Positions 34,620-42,925 of a DNA stretch of 64,000 bases are shown one piece after another (the stretch's first letter is position 1; every line of letters begins with the position of its first letter). A program made the position numbers and the translations under genes. The notes beneath the pieces were generated by a model. The model saw nothing but the letters and a program-made list of their open reading frames with translations. It was not told where the DNA came from and searched no databases. Origin of the DNA: Limnobacter sp. 130 (GTDB lineage Bacteria > Pseudomonadota > Gammaproteobacteria > Burkholderiales > Burkholderiaceae_B); assembly GCF_902506325.1 (NCBI RefSeq), contig NZ_LR732328.1, positions 62,001 through 126,000 on the forward strand. Reading direction: 5' to 3'.

Positions 34620-34658
34620 GGGAACTTTTCCCGAAATATTCGTAATTCGGGGAACTTT
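34620..34658. promoter_or_regulatory. Repeated GGGAACTTT boxes in the divergent receptor/antiporter gap
   Basis: GGGAACTTT occurs at 34620-34628 and, within GGGGAACTTT, at 34649-34658, so the copies are 30 bases apart, about three helical turns. The left copy also forms GGGAA-ctt-TTCCC, and CCCGAA...TTCGGG links the two. The sites lie 66-104 bases upstream of the receptor gene start. They could be operator sites for an unidentified regulator; no Fur-like site is obvious. Confidence 0.35.
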
Positions 34659-34753
34659 AATGGTGTGATAGGCTCTTGCTATTAAGCCAACTGATTCCGA
34701 TTGCAAAGCAAGCCGGGGCAGTGTCCTTTCCAACTTACAAAAAGACCACCGAC

Positions 34754-36028
34754 ATGACAGCAACAACCATTCAATGGATTGCCGCCTTTCTCTTTGCCGG
34801 CGCGCTTATTCACACTTTTTCAGCCAGCTACTTTGAACGCCTGGCTCACCACAGCAAACACCACAGCGGTTTGTTTCACCTGCTGGGTGAAGTCGAGGCC
34901 GTATTCGGTATCTGGGCTTTGTTCCTGGTGGTCGCCATGGCGTTTTCCGTCAATCTGGATTCGGCGGTTGAATACGTCGACACCCGCCATTACACCGAGC
35001 CCCTGTTTGTGTTCGTGATCATGGTGGTCGCGGCCAGCCGACCTGTGCTCGATGCATCCCGACTGCTGGTGGAAGGTTTGGCGAAACTCATGCCTGTGAA
35101 CAAAGGCGTTGCTTTCACTTGGCTGGGGCTGTTCATGGTGCCGCTGCTGGGCAGCTTCATCACCGAGCCCGCCGCCATGACTTTGGCCGCATTGTTGCTT
35201 CGCGACGTGCTGTTCTCAAAGGCCGTGCCCAATTTCGTTCGTTATTGGGGCTTGGGCGTGTTGTTCGTGAACATCTCGATCGGTGGCGTGCTTACCTCGT
35301 TTGCGGCACCACCTGTGTTGATGGTGGCAGGCACATGGGGTTGGGATACCCCCTTCATGATGGTTAATTTTGGCTGGAAAGCGGCAATTGGCGTGTTTAT
35401 CAACGCAACCATATTTATCTTCTTTGCAGCCAAACATTTGGGTGCTGAAGTCAAAACACCCGAGGCCTTGGGTGAAGACGGCAAACCACTGGCCCCGGTG
35501 CCTTGGTGGGCCATGGTCGTTCACCTTGCCTTTTTGGGTGGAGTCGTGTTTTTTGCGCACCATCCAGCCGTGTTTATGGGTATTTTCCTGTTTTTCCTGG
35601 GTTTTACAGCGGCTTACAGCACCTTCCAGTCGCGACTTCTCCTGAAAGAGGGGCTGCTGGTTGCATTCTTCCTCGCCGGTTTGGTGGTGTTGGGCGGCAT
35701 GCAACAATGGTGGTTGCAGCCTGCGGTAAGCGACCTCGACGATGGCGTATTATTCGTGGCCGCCATGGCGCTGACCGCCATTACCGACAATGCGGCGCTG
35801 ACTTATCTGGGCTCATTGATTGAGGGCACTTCAGAAAGTTTCCGTTACGCCTTGGTGGCGGGTGCGGTTGCAGGTGGTGGCCTCACCGTGATTGCCAATG
35901 CACCGAACCCGGCCGGTTTGTCGCTGCTCAAGCGCCAGTTTCCTGGCGAAGCGGTGTCAGCAGGTGGTTTGCTCGCCGGGGCTTTGGGGCCCACGGCGGT
36001 GGCAGCCATTTGCTTCTGGTACCTGTAA
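34754..36028 (+). CDS. Putative Na+/H+ antiporter family protein
   Basis: A 424-residue membrane protein with about 11 hydrophobic segments. It carries ASYFERLAHHSKHHSGLFHLLGEVEAVFGIWAL near the N-terminus and GSFITEPAAMTLAALLLRDVLF in the middle. ITDNAALTYLGSLI and ANAPNPAGLSLL lie near the C-terminus. The paired helix-break motifs (ITEPAA and ITDNAA) fit the ArsB/NhaD-like ion transporter superfamily and a small bacterial antiporter family. The ATG at 34754 is preferred over an earlier start that adds a non-membrane lead. It is expected to exchange Na+ and protons at the inner membrane; this is not proven for the family. Confidence 0.78.
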   Translation: MTATTIQWIAAFLFAGALIHTFSASYFERLAHHSKHHSGLFHLLGEVEAVFGIWALFLVVAMAFSVNLDSAVEYVDTRHYTEPLFVFVIMVVAASRPVLDASRLLVEGLAKLMPVNKGVAFTWLGLFMVPLLGSFITEPAAMTLAALLLRDVLFSKAVPNFVRYWGLGVLFVNISIGGVLTSFAAPPVLMVAGTWGWDTPFMMVNFGWKAAIGVFINATIFIFFAAKHLGAEVKTPEALGEDGKPLAPVPWWAMVVHLAFLGGVVFFAHHPAVFMGIFLFFLGFTAAYSTFQSRLLLKEGLLVAFFLAGLVVLGGMQQWWLQPAVSDLDDGVLFVAAMALTAITDNAALTYLGSLIEGTSESFRYALVAGAVAGGGLTVIANAPNPAGLSLLKRQFPGEAVSAGGLLAGALGPTAVAAICFWYL

Positions 36029-36033
36029 CCAAG

Positions 36034-36621
36034 TTACCGGCTAAACGGGCTAATGCCGATTAAATGAACGTGTAGCCAGGCTGCGAAAACCAGCCAGGCC
36101 AGCACACCCACTACCACAGTCATCAGCGTCCCCACCTTGGTGGGGCCGTCGCCTGCAAAACCCATGGGAATGGCACGTCGGCGCGCTGTTTTAAACAGCA
36201 ACACCGCCCACACCAAAAATGAACCGAACAAAATGATGTCGGCCAGTGTGCCGTTGGCCAGCAAATGGGCCAGTGCCCACACTTTGACCGCCAAGGTCAT
36301 GGGGTGTTGAAGCTTTGCCTTGATGTGATTGCTGGGCACGTAGCAGGCCGCCAACATCACAAATGAAACCAGCATCAGCAGTGCCGCAATGTGGCGCATG
36401 GCCGCAGGCGGGTTCCATACAAAAATTGGGTCCAGGCGCGCTTGCCCGTAACCCACCACAATCAGCACCAACCCAACAATAGACACCACGGTGTAAATGC
36501 CCCGGTATTTGCCTTTGCCAAGCCGCGCGATCATCCCTGATCTGCGTTGGTCATCTGGAATTCGAGTCGCATGCATGGCCAGAAAAAGCACCAACCCAGC
36601 GACCAATATCAACAAGCCCAT
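36034..36621 (-). CDS. NnrU family membrane protein
   Basis: This 195-residue protein has about five transmembrane helices and the NnrU features ATRIPDDQRRSGMIARLGKGKYRGIYTVVSI, YVPSNHIKAKLQHPMTLAVKVWALAHLLANG. NnrU was named from nitrite and nitric oxide respiration loci, but related proteins occur widely, including beside carotenoid isomerase-like functions. Here it ends an operon with a fatty acid hydroxylase-type gene 40 bases upstream, so a role in lipid or isoprenoid handling is possible. Confidence 0.85.
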   Translation of the reverse strand: MGLLILVAGLVLFLAMHATRIPDDQRRSGMIARLGKGKYRGIYTVVSIVGLVLIVVGYGQARLDPIFVWNPPAAMRHIAALLMLVSFVMLAACYVPSNHIKAKLQHPMTLAVKVWALAHLLANGTLADIILFGSFLVWAVLLFKTARRRAIPMGFAGDGPTKVGTLMTVVVGVLAWLVFAAWLHVHLIGISPFSR

Positions 36622-36661
36622 TCAGTTCTCCTTTTTGTAGTGAACCGATTATGTCACAGGC

Positions 36662-37243
36662 TTAAGCCGCGCGCCGTGCTGCCTGTTTTGGTGCGAAAGT
36701 GCCCAGTGATTCGGGTTTGGGCAGCAGTCGGTTAATCCTGGCAGGAATCCGTTTCAGCCCAAGCACGTTGTCCTCGCGCATGCCATCTTCTGTAAACACA
36801 CGGGTGCCCATAATGTAATCAAACCAGGGCCGGGTTACACACCAGTTTGCGCTTGGGTTGTTGCCCATGTGGTGGTCATAATGCCAAGGCACGCGTTGTT
36901 CACCCCAGGCCGGGTTCATGTGGCTTTTTTTGTGAACCCGGTAATAATTCAGGCTGCTGTACCACAAGGTGCCTACAAAAAATGGCGCCACCGGAAACAG
37001 CGGGGCCACTGCCACCGCGCTTGCAATCAAGGCCCAGGCTTCCTTGCCCTGTGCATGCATGCCCAGCGGAAAGCGCTCGTAGTTCGGATCGTAATAACCG
37101 TGCTCACGCACTTCCTTGTGGTGCTCATGAAAATGAAAGGCCCAGAACGTGCCACGCTTTTTGCCCATGCCATGCAGCACATATTTGTGCATGCCCCATT
37201 CCACAGCATTGGCGGTCAAAAGGCCCAAGGGAATTCCCAACAT
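36662..37243 (-). CDS. Sterol desaturase / fatty acid hydroxylase superfamily protein
   Basis: This 193-residue membrane protein has the clustered histidine boxes of di-iron hydroxylases: HKYVLH, HFHEHHKE, HKKSH and HYDHH. Iron-dependent hydroxylation or desaturation of a lipid is the expected reaction. The protein lies between a FadR-type regulator (15 bases upstream) and NnrU (40 bases downstream), so the trio is likely one operon. The FadR-like operator in front suggests control by fatty acid or acyl-CoA status. Substrate is not known. Confidence 0.85.
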   Translation of the reverse strand: MLGIPLGLLTANAVEWGMHKYVLHGMGKKRGTFWAFHFHEHHKEVREHGYYDPNYERFPLGMHAQGKEAWALIASAVAVAPLFPVAPFFVGTLWYSSLNYYRVHKKSHMNPAWGEQRVPWHYDHHMGNNPSANWCVTRPWFDYIMGTRVFTEDGMREDNVLGLKRIPARINRLLPKPESLGTFAPKQAARRAA

Positions 37244-37258
37244 GTTTGTCTCCGTTTG

Positions 37259-37966
37259 TCAGTGTTGACCCAGTGCGGCATTCAGGGCGCGGCTGCCCAG
37301 TTCCACGTGTTGGCGCGCCAGTACTTCACAACGCCTGTGTTCCCCGGTTTCAATGGCCTGCGCAAGCTGGGCAAGGGTCTCTACATCACGAAATTCGTCC
37401 TGCATCACCAGCGTTAGCGTATTCCAGGCCGCCAAGTAGGTTTGATTCATTGAGTTAAAGGCCAGTTTGAACACCACATTGCCGCTGCCTTGCACCACCC
37501 GTGCCCAAAAATCAAAGGCGAGCTGCTGAAGTTTTGGCAGTTCTTGGGTGTTCTGCATTTCGGCAATCAACGGTTTCAGTTGTTCCGCCAGTATTTTTCC
37601 GCCCTGCAAGGCAGCCTGCCCAGCCACAACCGGTGCCAGTGCCTTGCGCAAGGCGACAATGCCGCGGGCCACTTCCAGGTTCACCTGGCCGTGGGCATTT
37701 ACCATCAGGCTGGGTAGCAGTTCCAGGCCACCTTCAGCCTCGAAGTTTTCAACTTGGGTGGCACCACCATGGCGCACCCGAACCAAGCGTGCCTGTTGCA
37801 GCCGTTTAATCGCCTCCCGAACAGCGCCCCGGTTCACGCCCAAGGTTTCAGACAGCTCCCGCTCTGAAGGAAGCTCTGCGCCAACTGGTAATACCTTTTT
37901 AAGAATTCGATCGCGAAGTTGTGTGTAAACCTGTTCAGATATCGAGATTTTCTGAATATTTTCCAT
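37259..37966 (-). CDS. FadR/GntR family regulator (FCD subfamily)
   Basis: A 235-residue protein with an N-terminal winged helix (SISEQVYTQLRDRILKKVLPVG, then ELSETLGVNRGAVREAIKRL) and a helical FCD effector domain. The start is placed at the ATG at 37966; a TTG five codons earlier is possible. A 31-base palindromic element with ACTGGT/ACCAGT half-sites, similar to FadR-type operators, lies 31 bases upstream. It heads the operon with the fatty acid hydroxylase and NnrU genes. Regulation of that operon is inferred. Confidence 0.86.
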   Translation of the reverse strand: MENIQKISISEQVYTQLRDRILKKVLPVGAELPSERELSETLGVNRGAVREAIKRLQQARLVRVRHGGATQVENFEAEGGLELLPSLMVNAHGQVNLEVARGIVALRKALAPVVAGQAALQGGKILAEQLKPLIAEMQNTQELPKLQQLAFDFWARVVQGSGNVVFKLAFNSMNQTYLAAWNTLTLVMQDEFRDVETLAQLAQAIETGEHRRCEVLARQHVELGSRALNAALGQH

Positions 37967-37996
37967 GACTTGCCTGTTCAAAAAGCAACAAATTAT

Positions 37997-38027
37997 TTAA
38001 CTGGTCAACTGATCATACCAGTTAAAA
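37997..38027. promoter_or_regulatory. FadR-like palindromic operator upstream of the gntR gene
   Basis: TTTAACTGGT (37997-38006) is the exact reverse complement of ACCAGTTAAA (38018-38027), with 11 bases between that contain TGATCA. The ACTGGT/ACCAGT half-sites resemble those bound by FadR (AACTGGTC...GACCAGTT), although the spacing is longer. It lies between the regulator start and the oxyR stop, so it most likely autoregulates the gntR-hydroxylase-nnrU operon. Confidence 0.6.
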
Positions 38028-38058
38028 AGAAGCATGAAAATGGTTGAATTTACTTGGT

Positions 38059-38994
38059 TTAGTTGGCGTGGTCGCCTTTGAACATTGGGCACAGAACCCT
38101 GTCGATGAAATTCAGTTTGGGGTGGCTGCGGCGCGTGACCAACGCAATTTGCCGACTGGGTACCGGCGAGCGCAGCCCGACTATCTGAACCTCCGTGTTG
38201 TTCAACAGTCCAGCCTTAATTGCCATGTCGGGTAACAGTGCGCAGCCCAAGCCCGAATTCACCAATTGCACCATGGTGTTCAGGCTGCTCGCTTCCACCA
38301 GGCTGTTTTCACCGCTTTCAGTGTCCCGTTGGCTGGCACTACAGGCCGACACGGTGTGGTCACGCAGGCAGTGTCCTTTTTCCAGAAGCAGCATTCGGCG
38401 TGTGTCCACCTCGCGCAGTGCCACAGGTCCGCCCTTGCACATTGGGTCATTTTTGTGAGCCACCAGCCGCAGTTTTTCCTCAAACAAGGTGAAGGCTTGC
38501 AGTTTGCCCAGCTCAATGGGCAGGGCGATGATTGCCGCATCCAGTGCCCCTTGTTCCAGTTCCTGCAACAAAGCAGCGGTCTGGCTTTCTCGCACTCGCA
38601 GTACAAGGTCAGGCAGCTGGTTTTTAACGCAGCCCAACAGGTCGCCCAAGATGAATGGCGCAATGGTCGGAATGACACCCAGGCGAAACTCGCCACTGGC
38701 GGGGTCAGCAGCCATTTGCGCACGGGTCACCAGGTCGCGGCTGGCAGACAAAATACTCTGCGCGCGCTGTGCCACTTCAACACCCACTGGTGTAAGCGCC
38801 ACACGCTGGCGGTCTCGTTCCACCAATTGCACACCCAGCGTGCGTTCCAGTTCGGCAATGCCGCCCGACAAGGTTGATTGCGTGACAAAACACAACTCGG
38901 CCGCCCGGGTAAAGTTCAGGGTTTCAGCAACAGCCAGCAAATAGCCAAGCTGCTTCAATGAAAGGGCGGTGGCTTGTGGGTTCAGAGTGTTCAT
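38059..38994 (-). CDS. oxyR: OxyR, hydrogen-peroxide-responsive LysR regulator
   Basis: This 311-residue LysR-type regulator has an N-terminal helix-turn-helix (LGYLLAVAETLNFTRAAELCFVTQSTLSGGIAELE). The peroxide-sensing pair Cys209 and Cys218 lies in EKGHCLRDHTVSAC, nine residues apart like Cys199/Cys208 of E. coli OxyR. On oxidation it activates antioxidant genes. It is divergent from the EgtB/SenA-family gene, and several redox genes (glutathione reductase, a flavoprotein fusion) lie downstream. The gap to the divergent start is only about 75 bases, so shared control is plausible. Confidence 0.92.
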   Translation of the reverse strand: MNTLNPQATALSLKQLGYLLAVAETLNFTRAAELCFVTQSTLSGGIAELERTLGVQLVERDRQRVALTPVGVEVAQRAQSILSASRDLVTRAQMAADPASGEFRLGVIPTIAPFILGDLLGCVKNQLPDLVLRVRESQTAALLQELEQGALDAAIIALPIELGKLQAFTLFEEKLRLVAHKNDPMCKGGPVALREVDTRRMLLLEKGHCLRDHTVSACSASQRDTESGENSLVEASSLNTMVQLVNSGLGCALLPDMAIKAGLLNNTEVQIVGLRSPVPSRQIALVTRRSHPKLNFIDRVLCPMFKGDHAN

Positions 38995-39069
38995 TCCTTA
39001 CTGATCGACATTTCCGATTGCTTTCATTGTATCCATTTGTCGTACACTTATCGTATCCCAATCAACGCA

Positions 39070-40269
39070 GTGCCCCTTGTGAACAGCCGCACCAATCCAG
39101 CCCAGTTGGCCCGAACAGCAAATGCCGCGTTTCTTCGCGATGCCTTGTTGCGCACGCGCGAACGCACCCTGGGTTTGCTTGAAGACTACGTGGCGGCACT
39201 GGGTTCTGACTGCAAAGTGCCCCGCCGCCCAGAATTGAACCCACCGCTTTGGGAGTTGTGCCACGTGGCCTGGTTTCAGGACTGGTGGCTGGCTCGCAAC
39301 CCCGATTGGGCCTTGGGTGTGCAGTGCAATCCCGATGCACCCAAGCTGGATTCGCGCCTGTTCAATGCCGATGCGCGTCTGAATTCAAGCACCATTGCGC
39401 ACGACACCCGCTGGGAAATTGGTTTGCCCGATCTGCAAGGCACACGCAACTACCTGGCGGCGTGTTTGAAAGACACCTTGGAATTGCTTGAGCAAGCCGA
39501 CGCTTTGTGTGCGGCTAACCCCGGCAAAGCCGATCAGTACCTGTATTTTTTCCGCCTGTGTGTGTTGCATGAACAAATGCACAACGAAGCAGCAGTTTTC
39601 ATGGCCAAGTTGCTGAACATCCCGCTGCGCCAGAACAACGCGTGCCGCCCCGGTGTGCAGCAATGCGGCGAATCGGGTCAACTGAATTTGCCTGCAAGCC
39701 AGTGGACCCTTGGCTGGCAAGGTGGGGGTTTTGCATTCGACAATGAGGTGCCAGCCTGTGTCGTTCAGTTGCAAGCGTTCACCATCGATTCCCGCCCGGT
39801 CAGCTGGGCGCAGTACCTGGCATTTGTTGAAGCAGAAAACTACCCGGTGCCAGCCTTTGTTGCACTTGAAAAAGGTGGCTGGGTCGACCTTGGCTATGGT
39901 CGGCAAACGCCGTTAAACCTGAATGCGCCAGCCGAGAACATCAGTTGGCTGGATGCCCAGGCCTACTGCCAATGGGCAGGCCGCAGGTTGCCCACGGAAG
40001 CTGAATGGGAATACGCGGCGCACACCCAACCCAATTTGCAATGGGGGCAGGTGTGGGAATGGACTTCCTGCACGTTTTTGCCATTCGACGGGTTTGAAAT
40101 GCATCCCTATGTTGACTACTCCAAGCCCTGGTTTCACGACCGAAAGGTCTTGAAAGGTGCCAGCTGGGCCACTTCGGCTGAAATGGTTCACCCCAAATAC
40201 CGCAATTACTTTCAACCCGATCGCCAAGACGTGCTGTCTGGCTTTCGCACCTGCGCCACTAATCGGTAA
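39070..40269 (+). CDS. EgtB/SenA-family nonheme iron sulfoxide or selenoneine synthase
   Basis: About 399 residues: an N-terminal DinB-like four-helix domain and a C-terminal formylglycine-generating-enzyme-like domain (VSWAQYLAFVEAENYPVP, RLPTEAEWEYAA, then LKGASWATSAEMVHPKYRNYF). Candidate iron ligands are His65 (WELCHVAW) and His167, His171 in LHEQMHNE, as in EgtB. EgtB joins cysteine to hercynine; SenA does the same with selenosugar. PLWELCHVAWFQ is closer in style to the SenA-type subgroup. Neither egtD, senB nor senC is adjacent, so which product is made is open. A GTG start at 39070 or 39079 is used because longer frames run into oxyR. Confidence 0.75.
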   Translation: MPLVNSRTNPAQLARTANAAFLRDALLRTRERTLGLLEDYVAALGSDCKVPRRPELNPPLWELCHVAWFQDWWLARNPDWALGVQCNPDAPKLDSRLFNADARLNSSTIAHDTRWEIGLPDLQGTRNYLAACLKDTLELLEQADALCAANPGKADQYLYFFRLCVLHEQMHNEAAVFMAKLLNIPLRQNNACRPGVQQCGESGQLNLPASQWTLGWQGGGFAFDNEVPACVVQLQAFTIDSRPVSWAQYLAFVEAENYPVPAFVALEKGGWVDLGYGRQTPLNLNAPAENISWLDAQAYCQWAGRRLPTEAEWEYAAHTQPNLQWGQVWEWTSCTFLPFDGFEMHPYVDYSKPWFHDRKVLKGASWATSAEMVHPKYRNYFQPDRQDVLSGFRTCATNR

Positions 40270-40365
40270 ATCCGATCAACTTCAAAGAAATTATCCGTTA
40301 GACGAATAAAACCCTGTCGGGCAAACTCAATGTGTATTCAAGCCTTTGAAGCACAGGAGCCCGCC

Positions 40366-41289
40366 ATGAGTTTTCATCAAATGACCAAAATTGTGGGTCT
40401 GAACATCGCCGATCAACAGCAACTCGACGTTTTTCGCGCAGTGCGCGGTGCGGTCGGCCTTTTGATCGCAGCTTTGGGCTTGTACATCACGCTTACCCAG
40501 GGTGCCCCGGCTGTGTGGGCGGCCATCCAATACATTGCGGCCAGCCCCGCCAAGTTACAGGCAGTTGAATTGTCGACCATTGCTGGTGCAGCCACTGGCT
40601 TGGGCGGTATGGCCTTGTTGGTCATGAAAAAAATTGATGATAAAGGCTTGGGCCTGTTTATTGCGATCGCAGGTGGCATGATGGCCGCCGCCGCAGTCAT
40701 GTCTCTGTTTATTCCGGCCATTCAAACCGAAGGTGCCCTGATGGTTGTGCTGGTGGCCACTGCCGCAGGCTACGGGGTTATGACGGTGCTGGATCAAACC
40801 TTGCCACATGAACACCCCGTGGCGGGGCCTGAAATGGCGGGCCGCGAACGCCTGCGCATGGCCATGTTGATGACCATTGCCATTGCTTTGCACAATGTGC
40901 CTGAAGGGTTCGCAGTGGGCGCCAGTGCGGGCAACTTGAATGGTGCCTCGGGCACCGCATTCTCAATTGGTTTACAGAACATTCCTGAAGGTTTGATTGT
41001 GGCCACTGCCTTGTGGAGCATCGGTGTGCACAAAGCGCTTGCCGCCCTTGCAGCACTGGCCACTGGTTTGGTCGAGCCAATCGGCGCTGGCTTGGGTGTA
41101 ATTACCGCCGATTCCTGGGCATTGGGAACCCCCGCTTCCATGGCTTTTGCAGCGGGTGCTATGGCCTTTGTGGTGTGCAATGAAATGATTCCGGAGAGCA
41201 TCAAAATGACTGGAAAACTTAAAACCATTTATGCGGCAGGTGTATCAACTGTGCTGACTGCAATCGCATTGGGCTGGATGGGTGCCTGA
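40366..41289 (+). CDS. ZIP family divalent metal transporter
   Basis: This 307-residue membrane protein has about eight helices and the paired ZIP metal-path motifs HNVPEGFAVG (helix 4) and QNIPEGLIVA (helix 5). The histidine-bearing loop PHEHPVAGPE may bind metal. ZIP proteins import Zn2+, Fe2+ or Mn2+ into the cytoplasm. The ATG at 40366 has a CAGGAG site 7 bases upstream, which decides it over an earlier start. It lies 96 bases after the iron-dependent EgtB/SenA gene, in a likely separate transcript. Confidence 0.88.
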   Translation: MSFHQMTKIVGLNIADQQQLDVFRAVRGAVGLLIAALGLYITLTQGAPAVWAAIQYIAASPAKLQAVELSTIAGAATGLGGMALLVMKKIDDKGLGLFIAIAGGMMAAAAVMSLFIPAIQTEGALMVVLVATAAGYGVMTVLDQTLPHEHPVAGPEMAGRERLRMAMLMTIAIALHNVPEGFAVGASAGNLNGASGTAFSIGLQNIPEGLIVATALWSIGVHKALAALAALATGLVEPIGAGLGVITADSWALGTPASMAFAAGAMAFVVCNEMIPESIKMTGKLKTIYAAGVSTVLTAIALGWMGA

Positions 41290-41354
41290 CCGCGCAAGGT
41301 GTCATCCAGGCAAGCGATAATGAGGCCTTAATATTCATCAAGACCACCTCAACA

Positions 41355-41936
41355 ATGCGTTTGCTTTTCGTTTTGCCTGCACTGTTTGTAATTGCTGCGT
41401 GTTCCCCTGCCAATGCGCCGCCAGCCGGCTTGATCGCCTACAGTTGTGTGGCAGGCGAGGCGCTGCATTTGATGGCGTTTGATCCGCACCCGGCGCGCCG
41501 CAGTTGGGCCACATTGGGTGGCAGCGCCCAGCAGGGAGAAACGCCTGCGCAAACGGCCCTGCGTGAATTCACCGAAGAATCCAATTGCGCATATACGGGT
41601 ACCGAGATAGACATCGATCAGCTCAAAGGCCCTTCAATTTCACCCGGCGTGCCGTTTCACCTATATGCCGCGCAAGTGCAGTTCAAATCAGTCGACGAAA
41701 TTGCCCAAACCCGCCAGTGCGTCGACATTGAACGAAGTCAGTGGGTGTGGGTGCGGCACTTTGATTTGATTCGCGCACTGAACCAGACCGCAGAAGGCAC
41801 GTTGACTGTGCCCACCGTGCAGGGTGAGCCTGCACAGGTGCCGCTGTGGGATCGCGGTGTGGAGTCACTGAAAAAAGCGCTTCAAGATGGCGTGCTGCCT
41901 GAAACCATCAATTGCAGTGTCACGCAGCTTTCCTAA
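41355..41936 (+). CDS. NUDIX hydrolase with lipoprotein signal peptide
   Basis: A 193-residue protein with a NUDIX box from Gly56: G-x5-E-x7-REFTEES-N, matching G-x5-E-x7-REUxEExGU except that the final Gly is Asn77. NUDIX enzymes hydrolyse nucleoside diphosphates linked to another group, normally in the cytoplasm. Here the first 16 residues form a signal peptide with a lipobox (FVIAAC, Cys16). Unless that start is wrong, the enzyme would be lipidated outside the cytoplasm. No later Met gives a normal cytoplasmic start near the domain edge. A convergent dioxygenase gene follows. Confidence 0.78.
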   Translation: MRLLFVLPALFVIAACSPANAPPAGLIAYSCVAGEALHLMAFDPHPARRSWATLGGSAQQGETPAQTALREFTEESNCAYTGTEIDIDQLKGPSISPGVPFHLYAAQVQFKSVDEIAQTRQCVDIERSQWVWVRHFDLIRALNQTAEGTLTVPTVQGEPAQVPLWDRGVESLKKALQDGVLPETINCSVTQLS

Positions 41937-41952
41937 AAACAAGCCAAGTCAA

Positions 41953-42768
41953 TTATCCGGTGAACGCAAAGCTTTGCATCGACAAGGCTTTGTAACGCAC
42001 GTCCTCGGGCAACACATCCACCTTGAAGTTCTTGGGTGCGGCACCCATGGCAAATGGAAGCGGCAGGTAATGGTCATCGTCTGGGTGGGCACGTGCAAAA
42101 TGCGGGGCATCAAATTCTGCGCGTGCAATGGCCTTGCCGTCGCCTGCTTGAAGGCGTCCCTGAATCCAGGCATTGAACTCGCTCACATAGGCCAGGTTTA
42201 GCGACTGCGTAGCATCGCCCACTTTGGCGGCGTGTATGTCCATGTCGTCAAAGTTGTGGGTCAGGCTGCCACTGCCCACCACCACGGCATTGTGTTCGCG
42301 CGCAAACTCGCCCACCACAGCACCTACATTCAAGGCAGTTTCGCCGGTCCAGTCCACTGGCATGCTCAGTTGAATCATGGGTGGACCACCGTTTGGAAAC
42401 AAGTGTATGTAAGGCACCCAGGCACCGTGATCAAAACCCTGTTGGGGGCGTAGTTCTGTCACCAGATTTTTTTCTGTCAACGTGGTGGCCAACATCGCGG
42501 CCACTTCAGGTGCGCCACAAATTTCAGGTTTCAGTTCATACAACGCTTTGGGAAAACCGTAAAAGTCGTGAACAATCACCGGCGCCTCGTGGCTGGTCAC
42601 TGCCAGTTTGGCATTTCGCCAATGTGGGCTAAGCACAATCAGCGCACGGGTGCCCTGGGCAATCAGTTGCTGGCCCAATGCTTCAAGTGCTTGCCCAGGC
42701 AAGCCCGGTTCCAGTGCGTAATTGGGGGCACCGTGACTAATAAAAATTGAATGTATGGTTTGGCTCAT
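41953..42768 (-). CDS. ygiD: DODA-family extradiol dioxygenase (YgiD-type)
   Basis: This 271-residue protein matches the class III extradiol ring-cleavage family: IFISHGAPNYALEPG near the N-terminus (metal His), VLSPHWRN, QGFDHGAWVPYIHLFP, and VVVGSGSLTHNFDD with later histidines. E. coli YgiD has 4,5-DOPA dioxygenase activity and is metal dependent. The ATG at 42768 (MSQTIHSIF) is the family start; an upstream in-frame start adds 44 unrelated residues. Physiological substrate is unknown. Confidence 0.88.
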   Translation of the reverse strand: MSQTIHSIFISHGAPNYALEPGLPGQALEALGQQLIAQGTRALIVLSPHWRNAKLAVTSHEAPVIVHDFYGFPKALYELKPEICGAPEVAAMLATTLTEKNLVTELRPQQGFDHGAWVPYIHLFPNGGPPMIQLSMPVDWTGETALNVGAVVGEFAREHNAVVVGSGSLTHNFDDMDIHAAKVGDATQSLNLAYVSEFNAWIQGRLQAGDGKAIARAEFDAPHFARAHPDDDHYLPLPFAMGAAPKNFKVDVLPEDVRYKALSMQSFAFTG

Positions 42769-42925
42769 GGTCAAAATGTGTCTGTCATGCAATTGCCCTA
42801 GATTAACGCGACTATCTTTCAATATCGAGGTAACTTTTTTGTACGACTCGCCGAAACTATCTGTACAAGTTGCCCAGACCATGCATGATTGGCAACACAC
42901 TGCGTAGAAAAACCAAGGAATTGAA

